Assembly (NCBI GenBank): GCA_009841235.1
Contig: VXMH01000016.1
Coordinates: 59,019-123,018, forward strand
Direction: 5' to 3'
DNA length: 64,000 bases
From: Caldilineaceae bacterium SB0661_bin_32
GTDB lineage: Bacteria; Chloroflexota; Anaerolineae; Caldilineales; Caldilineaceae
In this document: piece by piece, positions 24,400 through 33,294 of the stretch
Layout: the number at the start of each line of letters is the position of its first letter
How positions within the stretch are numbered: position 1 is the first letter of the stretch
The notes under the pieces: model-generated
Database searches by the model: none
What the model was told of the DNA's origin: nothing
Seen by the model: only the letters and a program-made list of their open reading frames with translations
Program-made: the position numbers and the translations under genes

Positions 24400-25401
24400 C
24401 TATAGAATTATCCTCGTTCCCGTCTCCCCTGCCAGCGCCCGGTGCAGATTCTGCGGATTGGTGATCAGGCAGTGGGCGCGGGGGTTGCCGCTGTTTTCCA
24501 GGAATTCGATGCAGGCATCGATCTTGGGCTGCATACTACCGGCGGCAAAATGCCCCTTCCCCCGGTACCGTTTGGCCTCGGCAACGGTGAGCTGGTCCAG
24601 ATCGATCTGTTCGGGTTTGCCAAAGTTCAGGGCCACTTTCTCCACGCTGGTGCTGATCAGAAAGAGGTCGGCCCCCAAATCGACCGACAGCAGGCTGCTG
24701 GCCATGTCCTTGTCGATCACTGCGGAGATACCTTGCAGTTGACCACCGGCGTCACGCACAACCGGGATGCCGCCCCCGCCGCAGGCGACAACCACCCAGC
24801 CCATATCCACCGCCTGACGAACCGCCTCGATTTCGATGATCTCCACCGGCCTCGGGCTGGAAACAACCCGCCGCCAGCCGCGCCCGGCATCCTCGACAAC
24901 GTGCCAGCCCCTGCTCTCAAAGCTGCGGGCCGTCTCTTCATCCAGAAAGCCGCCAATCGGCTTGGATGGGTTGTGGAAGGCCGGGTCGTTCTCGTCGACG
25001 CGCGTCTGCGTGATGATGGTTGTGGTCTCGCGTGGGATCTGCCGCTGGCGGAAGTCGTTGTTGAGCGCCTGTTGCAGCATAAAGCCGATGCTGCCTTGCG
25101 TGTCGGCGACGACAAGAGTGAGGGGGATGGTGTGGACTTCGCCGAGGGCCAGTTCGTTGCGCCGGAGGATGAACCCCACCTGCGGCCCGTTGCCGTGGGT
25201 GACTACGACTCCCTGCCAGCCACTTTCGAGCATCCGGGCAATCTGCCCGGTGGTCTCATGGACCGCGTCCCACTGGTGGACGATCTCCGGCCGGCTGCTG
25301 TCGGCAATGAGGGAGTTGCCTCCGATAGCGACGACAGCCAGAGTGGTTGCGGAGTGGGGCGAGCTGTCAGCGGCGGTTTTATGGGAGGTTTGATCTGTCA
25401 T
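24400..25401 (-). CDS. arcC: Carbamate kinase
   Basis: Carbamate kinase converts carbamoyl phosphate and ADP to ATP and carbamate. This 333-residue amino-acid-kinase-fold protein shows VVAIGGNSLI, GVVVTHGNGPQVGFIL, VVACGGGGIPVV, VIDKDMASSLLSVDLGADL and GHFAAGSMQPKIDA. I placed the start at the ATG giving about 25 residues before the fold; an earlier in-frame stretch is repeat DNA. It sits 113 bases upstream of the carbamoyltransferase in the same direction, an arc-type arrangement without an arginine deiminase, so another carbamoylated nitrogen compound may feed it. Confidence 0.93.
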   Translation of the reverse strand: MTDQTSHKTAADSSPHSATTLAVVAIGGNSLIADSSRPEIVHQWDAVHETTGQIARMLESGWQGVVVTHGNGPQVGFILRRNELALGEVHTIPLTLVVADTQGSIGFMLQQALNNDFRQRQIPRETTTIITQTRVDENDPAFHNPSKPIGGFLDEETARSFESRGWHVVEDAGRGWRRVVSSPRPVEIIEIEAVRQAVDMGWVVVACGGGGIPVVRDAGGQLQGISAVIDKDMASSLLSVDLGADLFLISTSVEKVALNFGKPEQIDLDQLTVAEAKRYRGKGHFAAGSMQPKIDACIEFLENSGNPRAHCLITNPQNLHRALAGETGTRIIL

Positions 25402-25740
25402 TGCCGGTTTCGGTCTGCGAAAACAAATCCGCTGTCGATCAGCGGATGCGGTACCCTGATTATAAGAATCGGTAACGGAAAAGTCAATGCTCTTGCGCGG
25501 AGTGCAGCCCAAAGGCGAGGAGAGAGTGGAGAGGAGCGAGGAGTGCATGGGGAGGCGTGAGGGCAGGCACAAGGCCTGCTCCTACCGGGGTTTTGAGGTG
25601 GATGGGGAGAGGCGACGCGTGCGGGGAGTGCGGGGGATGGCGCAGAGAGGTCTGCCGGTAACAGGACAGGAGGGTGTACGATGGATCTGAGGGATATTCT
25701 CAGGGGTGGCCGGGGCAGGCGGGCTGGGGGAGTGGCTCCA
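25402..25740. other. Intergenic region with purine-rich and palindromic repeat DNA
   Basis: No gene is visible. The region contains GA-rich tracts and a palindromic unit, GCAGGC (25565-25570) with GCCTGC (25574-25579). The neighbouring TGCATGGGG-type sequence (25542 onward) partly matches 38671-38700. Confidence 0.6.
25563..25587. repeat. Short palindromic dispersed repeat
   Basis: GGGCAGGCACAAGGCCTGC followed by TCCTACC forms a small hairpin. From memory, this kind of unit is scattered in many Chloroflexota and other GC-rich genomes. Here it lies between the carbamate kinase start and the histidine kinase stop. Confidence 0.55.
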
Positions 25741-27198
25741 TCATAGACTTTGGCTCGCGGTCCGGCTGTCGGGGCCATCTTCACCTTGTGCAGGTACAAG
25801 ATCCTGAGGATGCCCGGCCTGCGCAAGCGGCAGCCGAATGGTAAATGTGCTGCCCTGCCCCGCTCCTGCGCTGGCCACTTCAATCTCTCCGTCGTGGGCT
25901 TTGACGAGCGCCTGCGCGATGGCCAACCCCAGCCCAACTCCGCCGGTGTCACGGGTCCGATTTTTGTCGCCCCGGTAGAAGCGGTCAAAAACATGGGGAA
26001 TATCCTCTGCAGCAATGCCCTCACCGTTATCGGCTATTGCAATCACGGCCGTCTCTTCTTCCGTCTGCAATGACAGTGTGATGACCCCTCCGGCCGGCGT
26101 GTGTTGCAATGCGTTTGCAAGGAGATTCTGCAAAGTCTGGGCGAGCCGCATGCGGTCAACGGCAACAAGAACGGACGACCGCGGCAAATTGGTATTGAGA
26201 GAGATACTCTTTTCTCCCGCCAGAGGAGAAAAGAGTTCTGCCGCCTCCTTCAGCAAAACCGCCAGATTACTGGGATAGCGCTGCAGCGGCAACTGGCGGG
26301 CCTCCGCCTGCGCCAATAGGCGCAGATCGTCTACCAGCCGGTGCAAATGGCGGGTCTGGTCGTACAGGCGGGCGATCTCCGCCTTTTCGAGAGGGTAGAC
26401 ATCGTCCAGGATCGCCCGCAGATTGCCTTCCAAAACAGAGAGGGGTGTGCGCAGCTCGTGGGCTATATCGTTCAGCATGCTGCGGCGCAGCGTTTCCGCG
26501 TCTTCCAAGGCGGCAGCCATCCTGTTGAAGGAAAGTGACACCTCCCGCATTTCGGCGCTGCCCTGTTCGGCCACGCGAAAGCTGAGATTGCGCCTGGCGA
26601 TGGCCTGCGTTCCGTCTACAAGATGGGTGAGAGGCGCGGAGAGCCAGCGATTGACCAGCACGCCGAAGACGATCGCCAGTATGGCGCCAATAAGAAGCAT
26701 CTGCAACATAAAATCGCTGGACTGTTCCGCAAGACCTGCCGGGATGTCGTCCGGCGCTGAAAAAGAGAAGAGAGGTCCAAGCGGCTGTTCCTGGAGGACC
26801 AGGTCGAGGAAGCCGACGGTTTGCCCTTGGGAACGGATGGGTAGAGACTGCTGCAACTGGTAAGTTTCCAGATGGTCTGGTCTCTCTGTGCCCGCGGTTG
26901 CGTAGAGAACTTGCCCTTCCGGGTCAGTAAGTATCAGGACTCTTCTGCGGGTTGCAGTGAAAAAGAGAGCGGAGTCGGTTCCCTCCATCAATGTTGAGAC
27001 ACCCTGCCAGCTGCCATGGTTGGCATAGTGCTCTTCCAATAGATTCACTAAGCCAGCCGGCCTCTCAAAGTAGGAGAGAGCCAGCGAGCGCAGATTACTG
27101 TCGTTGAAGAACCGTCGCGCCGTGAACGAAATAGCGCCAAAGGTGATAACGATGATCGCCGCGAAAGCCAGGCTCAAACGCACCCAAAGCCGGTTCAT
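25741..27198 (-). CDS. Two-component sensor histidine kinase
   Basis: This 485-residue HisKA-type kinase has a membrane helix (about 8-25), an extracytoplasmic sensor (30-160), a second helix (165-183) and a HAMP segment (to about 235). The phosphoacceptor is H247 in LNDIAHELRTPLSVLEG. The ATP-binding domain includes LLANALQHTP (N box), IADNGEGI (G1), FDRFYRGD (F box) and GVGLGLAI (G2). Its ATG overlaps the stop of the response regulator by four bases (ATGA). The neighbouring MacAB-like efflux operon is its likely target, as with envelope-stress or antibiotic sensors, but the signal is unknown. Confidence 0.93.
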   Translation of the reverse strand: MNRLWVRLSLAFAAIIVITFGAISFTARRFFNDSNLRSLALSYFERPAGLVNLLEEHYANHGSWQGVSTLMEGTDSALFFTATRRRVLILTDPEGQVLYATAGTERPDHLETYQLQQSLPIRSQGQTVGFLDLVLQEQPLGPLFSFSAPDDIPAGLAEQSSDFMLQMLLIGAILAIVFGVLVNRWLSAPLTHLVDGTQAIARRNLSFRVAEQGSAEMREVSLSFNRMAAALEDAETLRRSMLNDIAHELRTPLSVLEGNLRAILDDVYPLEKAEIARLYDQTRHLHRLVDDLRLLAQAEARQLPLQRYPSNLAVLLKEAAELFSPLAGEKSISLNTNLPRSSVLVAVDRMRLAQTLQNLLANALQHTPAGGVITLSLQTEEETAVIAIADNGEGIAAEDIPHVFDRFYRGDKNRTRDTGGVGLGLAIAQALVKAHDGEIEVASAGAGQGSTFTIRLPLAQAGHPQDLVPAQGEDGPDSRTASQSL

Positions 27199-27896
27199 TC
27201 CCGCTCTCCAGCCAGCCGGTAGCCAACGCCGTAAACTGTCCGGACAAGCTGCGGCTTACGCGGGTCGGCCTCGATCTTGCGGCGCAGGTTTTTGATGTGG
27301 CTGTCCAGCATCCGATCGACGCCGCTGTAGTCGTAACCCAGTGCCCTATCCATCAGTTCGGTGCGTGTGAAGACATAGCCGGGGCTTTCCATCAGCGTCT
27401 GGAGCAGACTGAACTCCGTAGGCGTCAATTCCACGGCTGTGTCCCGCACGTGCACATCGCGGCGCTCTACATCCATCCGCAGATCACCAACAACCAGCGC
27501 CGTCACTGGCGGCGCCGCCCGCTGGGTACGCCGCAACAGCGCCCGCACTCGCGCTACCACCTCGCGCGGATTGAACGGCTTGGTGACATAGTCGTCCGCA
27601 CCCAGCTCCAGGCCGATGATCTTGTCCGTATCCTCGACCCGCGCCGTCAGCATGATGATCAGCGTGTTCGCAAGCCTCTCGTCGCCGCGGACTGTACGTG
27701 TGACCTCCCAACCATCCCTGTCCGGCAGCATCAGATCCAGCAGCATCAACTGCGGCGCCTCCCGCCGCAATACCTGGAGAGCCGTCTCGCCGTCATAGGC
27801 GACAGATACGGCGTACCGCTCCCGCTGCAAATAGCTCCGCAGCAGGCGGGCGATCTCGCGGTCGTCGTCAACAATCAGAATGCGTTCTTCCGGCAT
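27195..27896 (-). CDS. OmpR-family response regulator
   Basis: This 233-residue regulator has a receiver domain with acidic pocket D10-D12 and phosphoacceptor D54 (LMLLDLMLPDRDGW), the conserved Lys in VTKPFNPRE, and a winged-helix DNA-binding domain (ELTPTEFSLLQTLMESPG, RMLDSHIKNLRRKIE, VRTVYGVGYRL). The start at MPEERILIVDDD matches the family; the longer frame does not. It is translationally coupled to the kinase gene and lies 168 bases downstream of the efflux adaptor gene on the same strand. Confidence 0.95.
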   Translation of the reverse strand: MPEERILIVDDDREIARLLRSYLQRERYAVSVAYDGETALQVLRREAPQLMLLDLMLPDRDGWEVTRTVRGDERLANTLIIMLTARVEDTDKIIGLELGADDYVTKPFNPREVVARVRALLRRTQRAAPPVTALVVGDLRMDVERRDVHVRDTAVELTPTEFSLLQTLMESPGYVFTRTELMDRALGYDYSGVDRMLDSHIKNLRRKIEADPRKPQLVRTVYGVGYRLAGERE

Positions 27897-28064
27897 AGGC
27901 CCGTTATAACCGGTTCCTCCTGCAAGGGCAAGTTGTTCGACCGGCATGGGGTCGGGGTCCTTCGCGTCTGTACGGCCCAGGTTTCCAGTATCCAAGCCAC
28001 GGTGGATCCAGCGCAATCCGTTCCTGCTGCCTGCGCCGCTCCCAGCCCACTTCTCCCTCGCCTA

Positions 28065-29705
28065 CTAAGGGGACCTGCCGCCGGCGCCGGGAGCGCCCGG
28101 GGGTGGCCCGGAGAAGGGAACCCATTCATCCTCCTGCTTGACGAAGGTGGTGGCGCCGAATACTTCATCGCCGCTCTGCAGTTGCGTGGAACGAACAACA
28201 GTCCATTCGCCCTGAACGCCTTCCACCACCACGGCGACCGGGAGCGCGTCTTCGTCTCTCGACTTCATCACGACCGTCTCTCCGTTGGCTTCCTGAACTG
28301 CAGTCGTGGGTACGAGCCAGCGGGCGTCCGCGGTTTCGCTGCGCAGGGCGGCAACAGCCGTCATGCCCGGCCGTACCCCCGTCAGGGCTTCATCGATCAG
28401 CCGCACCGTAACCGGGTAGTCGATCACCCCCTCCTGGGCGCTGCTCGATGGTTCGATGCCGCTGATCATCCCTGCAAACATTCTTTCGGGAAAGGCATCG
28501 ATCGTGACGTCCGCCAGCTGGCCGACGCTGATCTTGGGAATGTCGACTTCGGCGACATCGATCGTCAGCTGCAGCTGGCTCAGGTCCGCTAACGTAATCG
28601 CGACGGTTCCCGCTGAAATCCGGTCACTTTCATTCACATTGACCCGCAGGACGGTACCCGCAGCCGGGGCGACCAGCTCCGCTTTGACCAGGTCAAGCCG
28701 CGCCTCCAGCAGGGTCAGTTGCGCCTGGTCAATCGCCAGCTGCGCCAATTCGATATCCGTTTCATCCGCACCGCGCAACAGTGTGTCCAGTCTGGACTGG
28801 GCCGCGGCGACCTGCGCCTCTGCTGCCGCAATGTTCACAGCCGTCGGTCCTGCCAACAGATCATCCAACTGCTGCTGCGCCGTCTGGGCCTGGCTCAGCG
28901 CCGACTGCAAATCGGCTTGTGAGGCCGGCGCAACCGCCTCCTCATAGGCCGCCAGCGCCGACCCGTAGGCGATTGTCGACTGTTGCAATTGGGCCGCTTG
29001 CCGGGTCATACCCACATCTTCACGCCAAGCCACCTTGTCATACTCAGTCTGGGCTTCCTGCATGGTTACGTGCGCGTTTTCCATCGCCGCCGCCAGCTGG
29101 ATCCGTTCATTCTCGCTGGCTCCATTCCGAAGGTCATCGTATCTCGCCCATGCGGAGGCGGCGTTGCTGCGCGCTGCAGCCAGTTCCCCTTCGCTGGCGC
29201 CGTTTTGCACTTGGGCCAGATTTTCCTCGGCCGACTTCAGGTCCGCGGCCGCCGCGGCAAGTTCGGCGGCGCTGGCGTCCGCCAACAGACTTTCAAGCTG
29301 TAGTTCAGCTGACGTCAGATTGATGCGGGCCTGGTCCACCGCGCGGCGCAGGTCGGTCCGTTCCAGCGCCACCAGCAGATCACCGCTGCCGACCACGTCG
29401 CCAACTTCCACCGGCACCTCGTCCACGTAACCGTTGACCCGTGCAACCACCTGCCGTGTGTCTACAAGCTCGATATTGCCGGCCGCGGTGACGCGGTCTA
29501 CCGCCGAGTCCGCGGGGCGGATGAGCGTGGTCCCGATGCTGACTGCCGGTTCCGTTTCAGCTGCCGGCTCCGCTACAGCTGCCATCTCCATTGCGGCTGC
29601 CGTCTGTTCCGGCCCAATCCGGCCGGAGAAACCTGCAAAGCCGACGCCGAACGCGACGCCAACTACCACGGCGCTCAGAATAATCAAAGTATGTTTCCAG
29701 TTCAT
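28065..29705 (-). CDS. MacA/HlyD-type periplasmic adaptor (membrane fusion protein)
   Basis: This 546-residue adaptor links an ABC exporter to the outside. It has an N-terminal signal anchor (LIILSAVVVGVAFGVGFAG), a lipoyl-like half (RVNGYVDEVPVEVGDVVGSG), an unusually long alpha-helical hairpin rich in Ala/Glu/Gln (about 130-340), the second lipoyl half (APAAGTVLRVNVNESD) and a beta-barrel domain (LTIDVAEVDIPKISVGQ). The tail is Pro/Gly-rich. The long coiled coil resembles those of MacA and of TolC-docking adaptors, though a TolC partner is not seen here. It follows the permease gene by 144 bases. Confidence 0.88.
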   Translation of the reverse strand: MNWKHTLIILSAVVVGVAFGVGFAGFSGRIGPEQTAAAMEMAAVAEPAAETEPAVSIGTTLIRPADSAVDRVTAAGNIELVDTRQVVARVNGYVDEVPVEVGDVVGSGDLLVALERTDLRRAVDQARINLTSAELQLESLLADASAAELAAAAADLKSAEENLAQVQNGASEGELAAARSNAASAWARYDDLRNGASENERIQLAAAMENAHVTMQEAQTEYDKVAWREDVGMTRQAAQLQQSTIAYGSALAAYEEAVAPASQADLQSALSQAQTAQQQLDDLLAGPTAVNIAAAEAQVAAAQSRLDTLLRGADETDIELAQLAIDQAQLTLLEARLDLVKAELVAPAAGTVLRVNVNESDRISAGTVAITLADLSQLQLTIDVAEVDIPKISVGQLADVTIDAFPERMFAGMISGIEPSSSAQEGVIDYPVTVRLIDEALTGVRPGMTAVAALRSETADARWLVPTTAVQEANGETVVMKSRDEDALPVAVVVEGVQGEWTVVRSTQLQSGDEVFGATTFVKQEDEWVPFSGPPPGAPGAGGRSP

Positions 29706-29849
29706 ATGAATGCTCCTTCCAATTGACGCAGGTATCTGTCGTCGGTTCCGAAATCCGCTGTATACGATGTGTCACCGCAGGAGAACCTGTCCTGCTTTCA
29801 GCCGGCGCCTTCAAGGGCCGTTCCTTCACCTTCTTTCTCAACATGTTCG

Positions 29850-31088
29850 TCACTCATATCGCAGCGCCTCGATCGGGTCCAACCGGGTCGCACGCATCGC
29901 CGGGTACAGCCCGAATATCAGCCCACAACCGGCGCTGACACCCACAGCCAGGATCAGCGCGTCGACCCCAATCAGAATGTCGATGGGGAAGTTGGGGATT
30001 CTCTGCACCAGCAGAGCCAAGCCGTAGCTGACGGCGATTCCAATCAGGCCCCCAAGTAAGGTCAGCACCAGCGACTCGATCAGAAACTGCAGCAACACGT
30101 CGCTGGTGTGTGCGCCCAGTGCCTTGCGCAGGCCGATCTCCTTGGTGCGTTCGGTCACCGATACAAGCATGATGTTCATAATGCCGATTCCGCCTACCAC
30201 AAGGCTGATGGCAGCGATACTGCTCAGAAGCAGTGTAAGCGTGCTGGTGACGGCGCCGATCGTGTCCAACAGGCTGGCCTGCGTGCTGATGGTAAAGTCA
30301 TTGTCGTCTTCCGCGCCGAGTCCGCGGCGTAGACGCAAGGTCTGTTCGATCTGCAGCTCGGCTGCCTCCACCCGCTCTTCACTCACCGCATTCGCCGATG
30401 CAGATGTAACGATGTATTCGCCCCGATAGCGGGGAACGTTGAAGATGCGCCCGTGGGCCACGCCGATTGGGATGAACCCACTGTCGTCATTGCTGCCGAA
30501 ACCGGCGTTGCCGCTTTCTTCCAGCACACCGACGATTGTGAACGGTTCGCCGTTGATGCGCACGCTCTCGCCTACCACCTGCGTGCGCTCGAAAAGATCG
30601 GTCGCTACCGCCGTCCCGATGACGATTACATTGCTCATCCGGGCGATCTCTTCCTCCGTCAGAAAGCGGCCCTCTGCCATCTCCAGTCCGTGAACCCCGG
30701 CATAGTCAGCAGTCGTACCTGTCACCCGGGTCTGCTTGTTGTTGCTGCCGGCGACGAGCTGGATGTTGCCTGCAAATTGGGGCACGACCTCAACGACGTC
30801 CGGATGGAAGGCGGGGTCGGAAAGCGCCTTTACATCGCCCATGGTCAACGTCTGAACAGGGGCGCCGGCGCCCTCTCCTTCGCTCTCTGTACTCGGGCTG
30901 ATCGTCAAGCGTGTTGTGCCCTGGCTGGCAACTTCGTCCAGGATGTTTGCCGACGCGCCGCGTCCGACACCCAGTATTGACAGGACCGCGGCCACGCCGA
31001 TGATAATGCCCAGCATCGTCAAGCCGGCCCGCATCTTGTTGGCAGTGATGCTATCGACTGCAACCGGAAAATATCTAACCAGCTTCAT
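29850..31088 (-). CDS. MacB-like ABC permease
   Basis: This 412-residue permease has the MacB topology: one N-terminal helix (ITANKMRAGLTMLGIIIGVA), a large extracytoplasmic domain (about 45-285) and three C-terminal helices, with the FtsX-like segment ERTKEIGLRKALGAH joining the second and third. It moves peptides, lipoproteins or antibiotics outward rather than importing. The ATG is preceded by GGGAAAGG at good spacing. It runs 12 bases after the ATPase gene stop and forms one operon with it and the adaptor. Confidence 0.92.
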   Translation of the reverse strand: MKLVRYFPVAVDSITANKMRAGLTMLGIIIGVAAVLSILGVGRGASANILDEVASQGTTRLTISPSTESEGEGAGAPVQTLTMGDVKALSDPAFHPDVVEVVPQFAGNIQLVAGSNNKQTRVTGTTADYAGVHGLEMAEGRFLTEEEIARMSNVIVIGTAVATDLFERTQVVGESVRINGEPFTIVGVLEESGNAGFGSNDDSGFIPIGVAHGRIFNVPRYRGEYIVTSASANAVSEERVEAAELQIEQTLRLRRGLGAEDDNDFTISTQASLLDTIGAVTSTLTLLLSSIAAISLVVGGIGIMNIMLVSVTERTKEIGLRKALGAHTSDVLLQFLIESLVLTLLGGLIGIAVSYGLALLVQRIPNFPIDILIGVDALILAVGVSAGCGLIFGLYPAMRATRLDPIEALRYE

Positions 31089-31099
31089 ATACCTTTCCC

Positions 31100-31825
31100 T
31101 CAACTTGCTCTATCGTGATGGGCCGCGCCAGCGGTCCCGCCTGAATCGGAGATGATAACCCCATCTCGCATCGTAATCACGCGACGGGCCCGTTCGGCGA
31201 CCTCCTGGTCGTGCGTAATGATGACAAGCGTCAATCCTTCCTCGTGCAGCTTCTCAAAGAGCGCCATCACCTCTTCGCCGGTTCGGGTGTCGAGCGCTCC
31301 AGTCGGTTCGTCCGCCAGCAGCAGGCTGGGCCGGTTGACGAGCGCACGGGCGATGGCCACCCGTTGTTGCTGGCCGCCGGAGAGCTCCTCCGGTCTGTGG
31401 TCTGCGCGTTCGGCCAGTCCCACCTGCGTCAGTGCTTCCAGCGCCCGCTTGCGTGCAGTACCGCGAGCGACGTTGGCGTAGAAAAGCGGCAGCTCAACCT
31501 GGCGCCAGGCAGGCGCCCGCGCCAGCAGGTTGAACTGCTGGAAAACGAATCCGATCTCCCTGTTGCGCAGGTCCGCCAGCTGTCTGCCGGTCAGGCCGCT
31601 TGCCTTCTGGCCGTGAATCGCAAAGACACCTTCCGTGGGGCTGTCCAGGAAACCGACGATGTTCATCAGCGTGCTCTTGCCTGAACCGCTGGTACCGACG
31701 ATCGCTACGTACTCTCCTTCTTCTATCGAGAGCGAAACGCCGTTCAAAGCAGCTACCTCCGTCTCCCCCATCCGATAGACCTTCGATATGTTCTGCATGT
31801 CGATCAGCGCTGAAGAAACGGCCAT
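31100..31825 (-). CDS. MacB/LolD-type ABC transporter ATP-binding protein
   Basis: This 241-residue ATPase has a complete set of motifs: Walker A GTSGSGKS (44-51), Q-loop FVFQQFNLLA, signature LSGGQQQRVAIARAL, Walker B LLLADEPTGALD and switch His in LVIITHDQEVA. PTGALDTRTGEEVM is characteristic of the MacB/LolD export subgroup. It is the first gene of the three-gene efflux operon. About 90 bases upstream is a 5-2-5 palindrome (ACAGT-GT-ACTGT, 31911-31922) next to a TTGACA on the minus strand, a possible site for the adjacent response regulator. Confidence 0.93.
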   Translation of the reverse strand: MAVSSALIDMQNISKVYRMGETEVAALNGVSLSIEEGEYVAIVGTSGSGKSTLMNIVGFLDSPTEGVFAIHGQKASGLTGRQLADLRNREIGFVFQQFNLLARAPAWRQVELPLFYANVARGTARKRALEALTQVGLAERADHRPEELSGGQQQRVAIARALVNRPSLLLADEPTGALDTRTGEEVMALFEKLHEEGLTLVIITHDQEVAERARRVITMRDGVIISDSGGTAGAAHHDRAS

Positions 31826-32317
31826 TCCTCTGTCTCCTGCACGGGTAAAACAGTGAGCTGCAGTTCGGGTGATACGACTGGCTGAATCGCAGCCATCGTC
31901 CTGACTCTCTACAGTGTACTGTCAAAATCTGGAAAAATTCTGGAGATGAAGCAGAGGAATTGGGGAGGGCGCTTTCGCTGCGCAGCCGGCGCGATGCTTC
32001 GCTGCAGAACTGCGCAGGTTTCAGAGGATAGAGGATGAGGGATGCAGGCGCTGATGGAACGCGTTAAGTGGAGCAGGGCAGTCGGATCGTAGACGGTTCG
32101 TACACATACTGCCCAGAACAGATCCCAGGTCGATTTCAGAGGCATTTTGGGCCCCGAAAACAGCCGCGCACCAGTGTAATTGTCTGGTGATCTGTCAAGA
32201 AAACAGCTTCATTCCGGGACAGATCCTGCCCAGGGAACCGATTGACCAACCGGAATTTCCTGGGATATGATCTCCCTGCAAGAATATGCAGATGCGTTGC
32301 GTCGAGGCGCCGCCGAA
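31826..32317. other. 492-base intergenic region with a paired element copy and a small hairpin
   Basis: No coding sequence is supported. The region includes the ACAGT-GT-ACTGT palindrome near 31911, the second copy of the paired element (32088-32182), and a hairpin CACCAG (32169-32174) with CTGGTG (32184-32189) around its conserved right end. It lies between the efflux operon's 5' end and the isomerase stop. Confidence 0.6.
32088..32182 (+). repeat. Copy 2 of the paired intergenic element
   Basis: The left end (CGTAGACGG, TTCGTACAC, ACTGCCCAG) matches 7914-7943 at 25 of 30 positions. CCAGTGTAA begins 83 bases after the left end, as in the other copy. In this copy the right end is the 5' arm and loop of a small CACCAG/CTGGTG hairpin. 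Confidence 0.6.
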
Positions 32318-33127
32318 TCAGCCGTCCTGCACGCTGGCGATCGTTTCTCTCAGCAAGGCGACCGACTGCGCCAGGGCCGCTTGCGGCTCGCCGGCGACGC
32401 GGCACTCGTATGTCAGATAGCCCTTGAAATCGACGTCGGCCAGGGCCTGAATGCCCGCCTGCCAGTCGATGTCACCGATGCCCGGCTGGACACGCGTATT
32501 GTCAGCCACGTGGACATGGCCGATGTAGCGGCCGATCTTGCGGACCGTCGCCGGTGTGTCGACTTCCTCGATGTGCATGTGGAAGAAATCGGTCAGCAGA
32601 GCCACGCCAGGAGGGTCCCCCGCCTTCTGGATGATTTCCACCCCGTCCTCCTGCCGCCGCAGCAGGTGTTGCTCATAGCGGTTGAGAGGCTCCAACAACA
32701 GCAGTGTGCCATGACTGTGTGCGAAGGCGGCCAGTTCGCGCGTGATCTCGACCAGCAGCTCCTTTTCCAACGCGATCGCATCCTTGAGCGGGGAAAGGTC
32801 CGGCAGCCGCGGGGGACCGAAGATCGGCGGCACAATCTGCCCGGCCGCACCGAAATGGCCGCAGGCTTCCAGGTTGCGCCGGGATTCGTCGATGCTGGCC
32901 TGGCGTTTGGCCAGATCCGGGTCCAGCCAGTCGAAGGTGGACTGGCCGCAAATTGACGAGATGCGCACGGTGCGATTGTTGAAGGCGGCCTCGTATTCAC
33001 TGATGCGGTCATAGAGTCGCGAGCGGCCCTGGATTTCGACACCGTCGATCTGCAGCGCCTCGGCGCAGTCGAGCTTTTCATTCAGCGTTTCGCCGGGCAG
33101 CAGGTTTTCCTGTATTGAGATGAGCAT
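32318..33127 (-). CDS. Sugar phosphate isomerase/epimerase (hydroxypyruvate-isomerase-like TIM barrel)
   Basis: This 269-residue xylose-isomerase-like TIM barrel has metal-binding acids expected in this fold: LLLEPLNRYEQHLL (Glu), VALLTDFFHMHIEE (Asp plus His), YIGHVHVADNTR (His, Asp) and YLTYECRVAG (Glu). It interconverts keto and aldo sugars, ulosonates or inositol derivatives; the exact substrate is open. It is transcribed alone. Homologues in Chloroflexota often accompany Gfo/Idh/MocA oxidoreductases, one of which lies 1.2 kb away on the same strand. Confidence 0.85.
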   Translation of the reverse strand: MLISIQENLLPGETLNEKLDCAEALQIDGVEIQGRSRLYDRISEYEAAFNNRTVRISSICGQSTFDWLDPDLAKRQASIDESRRNLEACGHFGAAGQIVPPIFGPPRLPDLSPLKDAIALEKELLVEITRELAAFAHSHGTLLLLEPLNRYEQHLLRRQEDGVEIIQKAGDPPGVALLTDFFHMHIEEVDTPATVRKIGRYIGHVHVADNTRVQPGIGDIDWQAGIQALADVDFKGYLTYECRVAGEPQAALAQSVALLRETIASVQDG

Positions 33128-33294
33128 GGGGGCTCCTTTAGGACGAGCGGCCTCGTCGTCACAGTGATGTTGAGTAATTTTTCAAGTCAGAATGACATAA
33201 GGGGCGTCGGCATGTTGCGCAGCAGGCGTTCCCGTTCTCAGCTTTGGTATAGCGAAGCGGTAGTGCATGTGATACACTCAAATATCGGGTCATA

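Noticed and set aside
32267..32956. Long plus-strand ORF opposite the sugar isomerase
   Set aside because: It lies antisense to a well-supported TIM-barrel gene; GC-rich codon use leaves the opposite strand open. The same reasoning removed many long antisense frames, e.g. those at 49993-52749 and 52972-54420.
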